In this document: in pieces, positions 1 through 6,600 of the stretch
Position numbering within the stretch: position 1 is the first letter of the stretch
Layout: each line of letters starts with the position of its first letter
Assembly (NCBI RefSeq): GCF_000282995.1
Contig: NZ_ALEE01000700.1
Span: 1 to 7,363, forward strand
DNA length: 7,363 bases
Source: Melaminivora alkalimesophila
GTDB lineage: Bacteria > Pseudomonadota > Gammaproteobacteria > Burkholderiales > Burkholderiaceae_C
Direction: 5' to 3'
The notes under the pieces: model-generated
The model's input: only the letters and a program-made list of their open reading frames with translations
Database searches by the model: none
What the model was told of the DNA's origin: nothing
Position numbers and translations under genes: made by a program

Positions 1-429
1 CACCTCGCCGTCGCGCAGCCGCTCGCCGGTGTGGGCCTGGTCGTCGATGCGCAGGTCCAGCAGCTCGTTGCCACCTGCGGTGAAAGCCGCCATCGCGTCC
101 ATGAACCAGGTGGACAGCGAATCGGCGTTGACGGCCAGCTTGAGCGTGGGGGCCGGCGCGTGGCCGCCCGCCAGCAGGTCGGGGTGGCTGCGGCGCAGTT
201 CGTTTTCCAGCAGCCGCACCTGCTCCAGGTGCAGGCACAGGCGCCGGCCGGCCTCGGTGCCGGTGCAAGGCGTACCCCGCAGCACCAGCACCTGCCCGGC
301 GCGCTCTTCCAGCTGCTTGATGCGCTGGGAGACGGCCGAAGGCGTGACGTGCAACCGCCGCGCGGCACGCTCGAAACTGCCCTCGCGCAACACCGCCGCC
401 AGCGCCTCGAGCCCGGCGTAGTCCATCAT
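1..429 (-). CDS. argP: LysR-family transcriptional regulator, ArgP/IciA-like (C-terminal part off the window)
   Basis: This gene runs off the left edge; 143 codons of a family usually near 300 residues are present. The N-terminus is a LysR winged helix-turn-helix. Residues 17-41 carry GSFERAARRLHVTPSAVSQR followed by IKQLE, very close to E. coli ArgP (GFERAAQKL...SAVSQRIKQLE). The effector domain starts near residue 90 with LKLAVNADSLSTWF, matching the ArgP segment SLAVNADSLATW. ArgP is known to sense lysine/arginine and to activate the exporter gene argO; here argO lies divergently 69 bp away, which supports the assignment. The start is a tandem ATG-ATG; the first (427-429) is chosen because AAGGA sits 6 nt upstream. 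The ligand-binding half cannot be inspected. An ArgP paralogue tuned to another basic amino acid remains possible. Confidence 0.9.
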   Translation of the reverse strand, partial: MMDYAGLEALAAVLREGSFERAARRLHVTPSAVSQRIKQLEERAGQVLVLRGTPCTGTEAGRRLCLHLEQVRLLENELRRSHPDLLAGGHAPAPTLKLAVNADSLSTWFMDAMAAFTAGGNELLDLRIDDQAHTGERLRDGEV

Positions 430-447
430 AAGCAATCCTTAATGTGA

Positions 448-472
448 TTCAGTAAATTGAAGTGTACTTGAA
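448..472. promoter_or_regulatory. Candidate ArgP operator in the argP-argO intergenic region
   Basis: The 69-bp gap between argP and argO (430-498) holds an inverted repeat TTCA-N6-TGAA (448-461), which also fits the T-N11-A pattern of LysR operators (T449, A461). TTGAA at 457-461 is repeated at 468-472, one helical turn (11 bp) later. Two half-sites on one DNA face just upstream of the argO -10 region are what a LysR activator would use. No footprint data are available, so the assignment is inference from position and pattern. Confidence 0.45.
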
Positions 473-485
473 CCTCGGAGCCGCC

Positions 486-491
486 TACGAT
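486..491 (+). promoter_or_regulatory. Candidate -10 element of argO (TACGAT)
   Basis: TACGAT ends 7 nt before the argO ATG, so transcription would begin at or one base before the start codon, giving a leaderless mRNA. At 17-bp spacing the -35 position (463-468, TGTACT) is poor, as expected for a promoter that needs an activator such as ArgP. No purine-rich ribosome binding site lies at normal distance; the nearest GGAG (477-480) is 18 nt from the ATG. Confidence 0.45.
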
Positions 492-498
492 CGCGCCC

Positions 499-1134
499 AT
501 GTTCGCTTCTTCTGCTGCTTCCTCCTCCTGGATCGCGGGTTTCACCGTGTGCTTTTCGCTGGTCGCCACCATCGGTGCCCAGAACCTCTATGTCCTGCGC
601 CAGGCGGTGCAGGGCGAGCACGTGCGTGCCTGCGTGGCGTGGTGCGTGGCGAGCGATGCCTTGCTGGTCGGGGTGGGCGTGGCCGGCATGGCGCAGCTGC
701 TTGGCAGCTCGCCGGCCCTGGCGCAGTGGCTGCAGTGGGGTGGGGCGCTGTTCCTTCTTGCCTATGGCCTGTTCGCCTGGCACCGGGCGCTGTTCGTGCC
801 GCCGGTGGTTCCCGCGGCCGCGGGCGGCGAGCGCGTCGCGCGCGGGTTGCTGGGCGTGGTCAGCGGCCTGGCGGTGATCACCCTGTTCAATCCGCACGTC
901 TACCTCGACACGGTGGTGCTGATCGGCTCCATCGGGGCGCGGCAGGAGGGTTGGCTGAAGGCGGTGTTCGTGCTGGGCGCGGCGTCGGCGAGCCTGGCCT
1001 GGTTTCTGGTGCTGGCTTTTGCAGGGCGCCGGCTGCGCGGCGTCTTTGCCAACCCGCGCGCGTGGCAGGTGATGGATGGCCTGACCGGCGTGCTGATGTT
1101 CGCGCTCGCCTGGTGGGTCTGGCAGGGCGCCTGA
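499..1134 (+). CDS. argO: LysE/ArgO-family basic amino acid exporter
   Basis: This 211-residue inner-membrane protein belongs to the LysE/ArgO exporter family, which expels excess arginine or lysine and toxic analogues such as canavanine. Diagnostic motifs are GAQNLYVLRQ at residues 26-35 and NPHVYLDTVVLIGSIG from residue 131; in this family the conserved Asn-Pro lies inside a membrane helix. About five to six hydrophobic segments are visible (roughly 11-35, 42-65, 73-95, 115-142, 155-175, 188-209), matching the family's usual length of about 205-220. The divergent ArgP-like regulator supports export of basic amino acids. The chosen ATG gives a complete family N-terminus. No Shine-Dalgarno precedes it, and a -10-like TACGAT sits 7 nt upstream, hinting at leaderless translation. 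Whether arginine or lysine is preferred cannot be read from the sequence. Confidence 0.93.
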   Translation: MFASSAASSSWIAGFTVCFSLVATIGAQNLYVLRQAVQGEHVRACVAWCVASDALLVGVGVAGMAQLLGSSPALAQWLQWGGALFLLAYGLFAWHRALFVPPVVPAAAGGERVARGLLGVVSGLAVITLFNPHVYLDTVVLIGSIGARQEGWLKAVFVLGAASASLAWFLVLAFAGRRLRGVFANPRAWQVMDGLTGVLMFALAWWVWQGA

Positions 1135-1157
1135 AGGGGGGCGCGCCGGTCGCCATG

Positions 1158-1185
1158 AAAAAAGCGCTGCCCGGTGGCAGCGCTT
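1158..1185. terminator. Intrinsic terminator between convergent argO and metQ
   Basis: A perfect 10-bp inverted repeat (AAGCGCTGCC at 1162-1171, GGCAGCGCTT at 1176-1185) encloses the tetraloop CGGT. On the minus strand the stem runs directly into six Ts (complement of 1158-1163), a textbook rho-independent terminator 27 nt after the metQ stop codon. On the plus strand it is followed by TTCTTCTCG, so it may also end argO transcripts, less efficiently. It is the only strong terminator visible in the window. Confidence 0.9.
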
Positions 1186-1212
1186 CTTCTCGTTGCGGTG
1201 GTGCAGCGCGAA

Positions 1213-1998
1213 TCAGAACGCAGGCACCACGGCGCCCTTGTACTTGTCCTGGATGAACTGTTTCACCTCGGGCGTGCGCAGCGCGTTGACCAGCTTGGCG
1301 ATGTTCGCGTCGGACGCGCGGTCGGCGCGGGCCGCCACGATGTTCGTGTAGGGCGAGTCGGCGCCCTCGATGAACAGCGCGTCCTTGGTCGGGTTGAGCT
1401 TGGCCTCGATGGCGTAGTTGGTGTTGATCAGCGCCAGGTCCACATCGGCCAGGGCGCGCGGCAGCAGGGGCGCCTCCAGCTCCTTGAACTTGAGCTTCTT
1501 CGGGTTCTTGGCGATGTCCAGCGGCGTGGGCGTCAGGCTCTTGGCGTCCTTGAGCTCGATCAGGCCCTGCTGGGCCAGCAGGATCAGCGCGCGCCCGCCG
1601 TTGGAGGGGTCGTTGGGGATGGCGATGGTGGCGCCGTCCTTGAGCTCCTTCACGTCCTTGATCTTGCTGGAGTAGGCGCCGAAGGGCTCGACGTGCACCT
1701 TGCCGTTCGGCACCATGACCAGATCGCTCTTGCGGTCGCGGTTGTAACTGTCCAGGTAGGGCTGGTGCTGGAAGAAGTTGGCGTCGAGCTGCTTGTCCTG
1801 CACGGCGGCGTTGGGCTGCACATAGTCGCTGAATTCGCGCACCTGCAGCTCGATCCCCTGGGCCTTGAGCTGGGGCTTGACGAAATTCAGGATCTCGGCG
1901 TGCGGGACGGCCGTGGCTGCCACCTTGAGCACGTCGGCGGCATGGACACTGAATGCGGCGGCGGCCAGCGCGACGGCCGTGAGGGTCTTCTTCAACAT
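1213..1998 (-). CDS. metQ: Methionine ABC transporter substrate-binding protein (NlpA/MetQ family), non-lipoprotein form
   Basis: This is a 261-residue periplasmic binding protein that captures methionine (or related D-Met/Met-dipeptide ligands) for the MetNI ABC importer. Motifs match MetQ: VREFSDYVQPNAAV, LDANFFQHQPYLD, IPNDPSNGGRALILL, LDIAKNPKKL and a C-terminal DSPYTNIV segment. The N-terminus MLKKTLTAVALAAAAFSVHA, then ADV, is a signal peptide ending in an AxA-type site (VHA, residues 18-20). There is no lipobox cysteine, unlike E. coli MetQ. The ATG at 1996-1998 is preferred over an in-frame upstream ATG at 2050-2052 because the latter adds 18 non-signal residues; AAGGA stands about 9-10 nt upstream of the chosen start. 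No metN or metI is adjacent, so the ATPase and permease must be encoded elsewhere. A strong terminator follows the gene. Family assignment is firm; ligand identity is inferred. Confidence 0.92.
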   Translation of the reverse strand: MLKKTLTAVALAAAAFSVHAADVLKVAATAVPHAEILNFVKPQLKAQGIELQVREFSDYVQPNAAVQDKQLDANFFQHQPYLDSYNRDRKSDLVMVPNGKVHVEPFGAYSSKIKDVKELKDGATIAIPNDPSNGGRALILLAQQGLIELKDAKSLTPTPLDIAKNPKKLKFKELEAPLLPRALADVDLALINTNYAIEAKLNPTKDALFIEGADSPYTNIVAARADRASDANIAKLVNALRTPEVKQFIQDKYKGAVVPAF

Positions 1999-2169
1999 GG
2001 AAAGCGGTTCCTTTTTCTGAGTTGCACTAGCAGAGGCAATCTCTTTGCACAAGAGGGTAACTGCCAGTCTCCAGTGTAAGCCCTGCCAGCGGCTTTCCGC
2101 TCTTCTTTATTTTCATATGTATATATGAAAGCGGATCCTTATCCGGCATGGCTCCGCCGCCCTGGTCGG
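1999..2169. other. Intergenic region between serB and metQ; no gene seen
   Basis: These 171 bp separate the end of serB from the start of metQ, both on the minus strand. I see no credible ORF and no recognised riboswitch. The stretch holds an AT-rich inverted repeat (2111-2130), two 5-bp hairpins with 4-nt loops (CGGAT/ATCCG at 2132-2145; AGCGG/CCGCT at 2088-2101) and the direct repeat CTGCCAG (2061-2067, 2083-2089; 22 bp apart). The best promoter-like pair for metQ is TTGTGC and TAGTGC with a 17-bp spacer (minus strand, about 2023-2051), which is weak. Whether metQ is transcribed alone or with serB is undecided. Confidence 0.6.
2111..2130. promoter_or_regulatory. AT-rich inverted repeat upstream of metQ, candidate operator
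   Basis: TTTCATAT (2111-2118) and ATATGAAA (2123-2130) form a perfect 8-bp inverted repeat around GTAT. It is the most AT-rich spot in otherwise GC-rich DNA, about 110 bp before the metQ start and 40 bp after the serB stop. Its symmetry and size suit a dimeric repressor or activator, for example a methionine-pathway regulator. The element does not match the classic MetR arrangement, whose half-sites have the opposite orientation. It could instead be part of a weak serB terminator. Confidence 0.4.
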
Positions 2170-2886
2170 TCAGTGGAGCACTTCCAGCAGCCGGTCGAGG
2201 CCTCCCGAGTTGATCGCGACCTGGGCCTGGGCGCGCACGGCCGGCTTGGCGTGGTAGGCCACCGACAACCCCGCCGCGCCCATCATTGGCAGGTCGTTCG
2301 CGCCGTCGCCGACGGCGATGGTCTGGCGCGGTTCGATGCCCATGAGCGAGGCCAGCTCCAGCAGCGTGCGGCGCTTCTCGGCGCCGTCACAGATGTCGCC
2401 CCAGGGCTGGTCGACCATGCGCCCCGTCAGCCGGCCGTCCTCCACCTCCAGGACGTTGGCGCGGGCGAACTGGATGCCCAGATGCTCCTTCACGCGGTCG
2501 GAGAAAAAAGTGAAACCGCCCGAGACCAGCAGCGTCGCCAGCCCGGCGGCGTGGGCGGCGTCGATCAGCTCCCTGGCGCCGGAGGTGAAGCGCAGCCGCT
2601 CGCGGTACACGCGCTCCAGATGCTCGACCTCCACGCCCCGGAGCAGCGCAACGCGCTGGCGCAGGCTTTCCTTGTAGTCGCTGATCACGCCCTGCATGGC
2701 GGCTTCGGTGATGGCAGCGACCTCGGCCTTCTTGCCGGCGGCGTCGGCGATCTCGTCGACACACTCGATGCTGATGAGGGTCGAGTCCATGTCGAAGGCG
2801 ATGAGGCGGTAATCCGCAAGCTTCAGCGGCGGCGTGATGCCTTGGATGGCGAGGCCGGGGGCAAATTCGGAAACGGTGGTTGGCAT
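2170..2886 (-). CDS. serB: Phosphoserine phosphatase
   Basis: SerB dephosphorylates O-phosphoserine to serine, the last step of serine synthesis, as a cytosolic Mg-dependent HAD-family enzyme. All motifs are present in the 238 residues: FDMDSTLIS (nucleophile Asp32, acid/base Asp34), substrate-contacting Glu41 in SIECVDE, motif II SGG at 122-124, Lys171 in motif III, and GDGANDLPM (193-201) with metal-binding Asp194 and Asp198. Length fits the short form lacking the N-terminal ACT-like region of E. coli SerB. The reading frame stays open far upstream (to about 3546), but that part overlaps the membrane-protein gene in another frame and is not SerB; ATG 2884-2886 begins the normal protein. It lies 44 nt after the upstream stop, probably in one transcript. 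The leader before the ATG is pyrimidine-rich with no Shine-Dalgarno. Confidence 0.95.
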   Translation of the reverse strand: MPTTVSEFAPGLAIQGITPPLKLADYRLIAFDMDSTLISIECVDEIADAAGKKAEVAAITEAAMQGVISDYKESLRQRVALLRGVEVEHLERVYRERLRFTSGARELIDAAHAAGLATLLVSGGFTFFSDRVKEHLGIQFARANVLEVEDGRLTGRMVDQPWGDICDGAEKRRTLLELASLMGIEPRQTIAVGDGANDLPMMGAAGLSVAYHAKPAVRAQAQVAINSGGLDRLLEVLH

Positions 2887-2930
2887 GGCGAGAAAGGAAG
2901 GCAAAAAGAGGACTGTTCCGCGGCGCGGGT

Positions 2931-3605
2931 TCAGGGGCGGGGCAGGTAGATACGGTCGGACCAGGTTGCCAGCCATTGCGGCTTGAAGGCGACGAAGACG
3001 GCACTGAGCATGCCGGTCACGAAGGCATCGCCCCAGGCCATCAGCCAGCGCGCGACCAGCGACAGGCCCTCGCCCACGCCGGGCAGCACATGGCCGGTCC
3101 ACTGTGCCAGTGTGCCGGCGGCGAACATGCACACCGCCGTGCCCAGGAACCCGCGGCCGAGCACATAGATGAACACGCGCGCGCCGCCGAAGCTGCGCTC
3201 GCCCATCAGGCGGCGCACCAGCACGCCCAGCAGCATGGCGAGCGTGGCGGGCACCACGCCGGACCAGACCGCCAGGCCCAGTGCCTCGGGCCACGACAGG
3301 CCTGGCGAGACCAGCGTGGCGATCACGCCGACCAGCAGCAGCGTCGGCACCGCCAGCGGCCAGCCGAGCATCAGCAGCACCAGGCAGGCGCCCGACCACT
3401 GCAGCTGCAGCGGCATCCGGTGCAGCGTCGGCAGCGCCCAGGCCCAGGGCAGGATGGCGAGCGTCGCCAGCAGCGGCGTCCACAGGGCCGCGGGCGCTCC
3501 ATGCTCTTCGTGCACCAGCGGCTTCTGGCTGGCGAGCATGCGCCACGGCCGCGCCACGAGTGCGAGGGCCAGGGCCAGGAGAGCGAGGGCGGCTTCGAGG
3601 AACAT
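2931..3605 (-). CDS. CbiM-like integral membrane protein (COG3235-type, 'energy-coupling factor ABC transporter permease')
   Basis: This is a 224-residue, very hydrophobic inner-membrane protein with about six membrane segments (roughly residues 2-18, 40-58, 66-98, 106-130, 142-165 and 185-206). Its end, GDAFVTGML (192-200) followed by FKPQWLATWSDRIYL (207-221), resembles proteobacterial proteins annotated as CbiM-like energy-coupling-factor permeases. True cobalt/nickel CbiM proteins begin with a metal-binding MHI motif, which is absent here, and no CbiN, CbiQ or CbiO partner lies nearby, so the substrate is unknown. ATG 3603-3605 is chosen over GTG 3615-3617 because GGAGG (on the minus strand, about 3617-3621) is usable only for the ATG (about 11 nt spacing) and overlaps the GTG. 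It starts 20 nt after the mfd stop and ends 44 nt before serB, implying co-transcription. Family recognition is from memory; function is not known. Confidence 0.7.
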   Translation of the reverse strand: MFLEAALALLALALALVARPWRMLASQKPLVHEEHGAPAALWTPLLATLAILPWAWALPTLHRMPLQLQWSGACLVLLMLGWPLAVPTLLLVGVIATLVSPGLSWPEALGLAVWSGVVPATLAMLLGVLVRRLMGERSFGGARVFIYVLGRGFLGTAVCMFAAGTLAQWTGHVLPGVGEGLSLVARWLMAWGDAFVTGMLSAVFVAFKPQWLATWSDRIYLPRP

Positions 3606-3625
3606 GCGGCGGCTCACCTCCGGCG

Positions 3626-6600
3626 TCAGGCAGGCACCGCTTCGGTGAGCGGGCGCCCCAGGCTGCGCAGCACGTCGCGCACCAGCTGGGCGCGCGCCGA
3701 TGCGTCAGGCAGCGCGCGCTCGATGCGCAGCTTCTCGTTGCCCGCCAGCTTGATGTGCTTGTTCTTCTGGATCAACTGGATGATCGCCATCGGATCCACC
3801 GGCGGCTGCGGCTTGAAGGTGATGGTGATGACGCCGGGCGCCGCATCGACCTTGACCACGCCGTAGGCCTGGCTTAAGCACCGCAGGCGGTGCACGTCGA
3901 TCAGCGTCTGCGCCTGGGGCGGCAGCTTGCCGAAGCGGTCCACCAGCTCTTCCAGCAGCGCGTCGATCTGCTCGCCGGTCTTGGCGGTGGCGAGCTTTTT
4001 GTAGAAGGACAGCCGCAGGTGCACGTCGCCGCAGTAGTCTTCCGGCAGCAGGGCCGGGGCGTGCAGGTTGATGTCGGTGGCGGCCTGCATGGGCGCGAGC
4101 AGGTCGGGCTCCTTGCCGGCCTTCAGCGCCTTCACGGCCTCGGCCAGCATCTCGTTGTAGAGCTGAAAACCCACTTCCAGCATGTTGCCACTCTGGTTCT
4201 CGCCCAGCACCTCGCCGGCGCCGCGGATTTCCAGGTCGTGCATGGCCAGGTAGAAACCGCTGCCCAGCTCCTCCATCTGCTGGATGGCGTCCAGGCGCTG
4301 CGCCGCCTGCTTGGGCAGCGATTCGATGTCCGGCACCATCAGGTAGGCGTAGGCCTGGTGGTGGCTGCGGCCCACGCGCCCGCGCAGCTGGTGCAGCTGC
4401 GCGAGGCCAAACTTGTCGGCGCGGGCGATCACGATGGTGTTGGCCGAGGGCACGTCGATGCCGGTCTCGATGATGGTCGAGCACAGCAGCACGTTGAAGC
4501 GCTGCGCCACGAAGTCGCGCATCACGCGCTCCAGCTCGCGCTCGGGCATCTGGCCATGGGCGATGGCGATGCGCGCCTCGGGCAGGATCTGCTCCAGCGC
4601 CTGGCGGCGGTTCTCGATGGTTTCGACCTCGTTGTGCAGGAAATAGACCTGGCCGCCGCGCTTGAGCTCGCGCAGCACCGCCTCGCGGATCACGCCGTTG
4701 CTCTCGCTTCGCACGAAGGTCTTGATCGCCAGCCGCCGCTCGGGCGCGGTAGCGATCACCGACAGGTCGCGCAGCCCCTCCAGCGCCATGCCCATGGTGC
4801 GCGGGATGGGGGTGGCGGTGAGCGTCAGCACGTCCACCTCGGCGCGCAGCTGCTTCATCGCCTCCTTGTGGCGTACGCCGAAGCGGTGCTCCTCGTCGAT
4901 GATCAGCAGGCCCAGGTTCCTGAATTTGGTCGATTCGGAGAGCAGCTTGTGCGTGCCGACCACGATGTCGACCGTGCCGTCGGCGATGCCCTGCAGGGCG
5001 GCCGCCACTTCCTTGCCCGAGCGGAAGCGCGAGACCTCCGCCACCCTCACCGGCCACTTGGAGAAGCGATCCACCAGCGTGCGGTAGTGCTGCTCGGCCA
5101 GCAGTGTGGTCGGCGCCAGCAGCGCCACCTGCCGGCCGCCCGACACCGCCACGAAGGCAGCGCGCAGGGCGACCTCGGTCTTGCCGAAGCCCACGTCGCC
5201 GCAGACCAGCCGGTCCATGGGCTGCGGGCTGATCATGTCCTGCACCACGGCGTGGATGGCGGCCTTCTGGTCGGCCGTCTCCTCGAAGCCGAAGTCGCTG
5301 GCGAATTGCTCGTAGTCCTGGGCCGGAAAGCGGAAGGCGTGGCCCTGGCGCGCGGCGCGGCGCGCGTAGATGTTCAGCAGCTCGGCGGCGGTGTCGCGCA
5401 CCTGCTCGGCGGCCTTGCGCTTGGCGCGCTCCCACTGGCTGCTGCCGAGTTTGTGCAGCGGCGCTTCATCGGCCGAGATGCCGGTGTAGCGGCCGATCAG
5501 CTGCAGCTGGCTCACCGGCACGTAGAGCACTGCCGCATCGGCGTATTCCAGGTGCAGGAATTCCTGCAGGGCCGGCGTGCCATCGGGGTTTTTCTGGCCC
5601 ACATCCATGTGGACCAGCCCGCGGTAGCGACCGATGCCGTGCTGGGCGTGCACCACCGGGTCGCCCACCTTGAGTTCCGACAGGTCCTTGATCAGCGCCT
5701 CGACGTCGCTCGCCTGCTCCTGCCTGCGGCGCCGGCGTGTGCTGCCGCTGGCGGCAAACAGCTCGGTCTCGGTGACGAAGTCGATGCCGCCGCCCGACCA
5801 GGCGAAGCCCTGGGCGAGGGCGCCGACGGCGATGCCCACGCGCTCGGCCGGCTCGGCCTCGAAGTCGGCGAGTGAATCGAAGGCCGGAGGGTGGATCTGC
5901 GAGGCGCGCAGGAAATCCAGCAGGCTCTCGCGCCGCCCGGCGCTCTCCGCAAGCAGCAGGGTGCGCCGCGCATCTGTGCGCAGGTGCGCCTGCAGGCGCG
6001 TGAGCGGATCCTCGGCGGCGCGGGCGACCGACAGGTCGGGCAGTGGCTGGAATTCAGGCACGCCCTTGTCCGCCGATTCGTCCGCCCCGGGGCGCAGCGC
6101 CAGCTGGGCATGGGGCTTGGCCTGGGCATAGAACTGCTCGGCCGTGAGGAACAGCGCCTCGGGCGGCAGCGCAGGATGATCGGGATCACCCTGGATCAGG
6201 CGATAGCGGTCGCGCGTGTCCTGCCAGAAACGCTGGAAGGCGGCCTCCAGGTCACCGTGCAGCACCAGCGTGGCCTCGGCGCCCAGGTAGTCGAAGACCG
6301 TGGCCGTGTCCTCGAAGAACAGCGGCAGGTAGTACTCGATGCCGGCGGTGGCGACGCCGTTGCCCATGTCCTTGTAGATGCGGCTGCGCGTGGGATCCCC
6401 CTCCAGCAGCTCACGCCAGCGCCGGCGAAAGCGCGCGCGCGCCTCGTCGTCCATGGGGAATTCACGGCCCGGCAGGAGGCGCACCTCGGACACCGGGTAC
6501 AGGCTGCGCTGGTTGTCCGGGTCGAAGGTGCGGATGGAGTCGATCTCGTCGTCGAACAGGTCCACCCGGTAGGGCATGGGCGCGCCCATGGGGTAGAGGT

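Noticed and set aside
31..447. Plus-strand open frames over the left end
   Set aside because: They are antisense to the ArgP-like gene, whose helix-turn-helix is unmistakable on the minus strand.
462..1256. Plus-strand frames at 462-1256 and 575-877 overlapping argO
   Set aside because: They are out of frame with the clear LysE/ArgO protein, rich in Ala/Gly/Arg, and run through the terminator region.
2050..2052. Upstream ATG as the metQ start, which would place a Cys at residue 2
   Set aside because: It adds 18 charged, polar residues before a complete signal peptide, and the Cys is not in a lipobox context; the downstream ATG has an AAGGA site and yields a normal signal sequence.
1174..2079. 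Plus-strand open frame of 301 codons opposite metQ
   Set aside because: It covers metQ and its terminator on the other strand and has a biased composition with no recognisable domain.
2132..2145. CGGAT-CCTT-ATCCG hairpin as a serB terminator
   Set aside because: The stem is only 5 bp and the following minus-strand sequence (CTTTCATATA) has no proper T tract; it is too weak to call.
2887..3546. N-terminal extension of serB to 458 residues
   Set aside because: The extra residues come from an alternative frame of the membrane-protein gene, are Ala/Arg/Gly-rich and do not belong to SerB; ATG 2886 gives a normal-length enzyme.
3890..5875. Long plus-strand open frame (661 codons) opposite mfd, and another at 5891-7192
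   Set aside because: Both lie fully antisense to the well-supported mfd gene. Their proteins are low-complexity (rich in Gln, His, Leu, Val, Gly), typical of the complementary strand of GC-rich coding DNA, and match no family.
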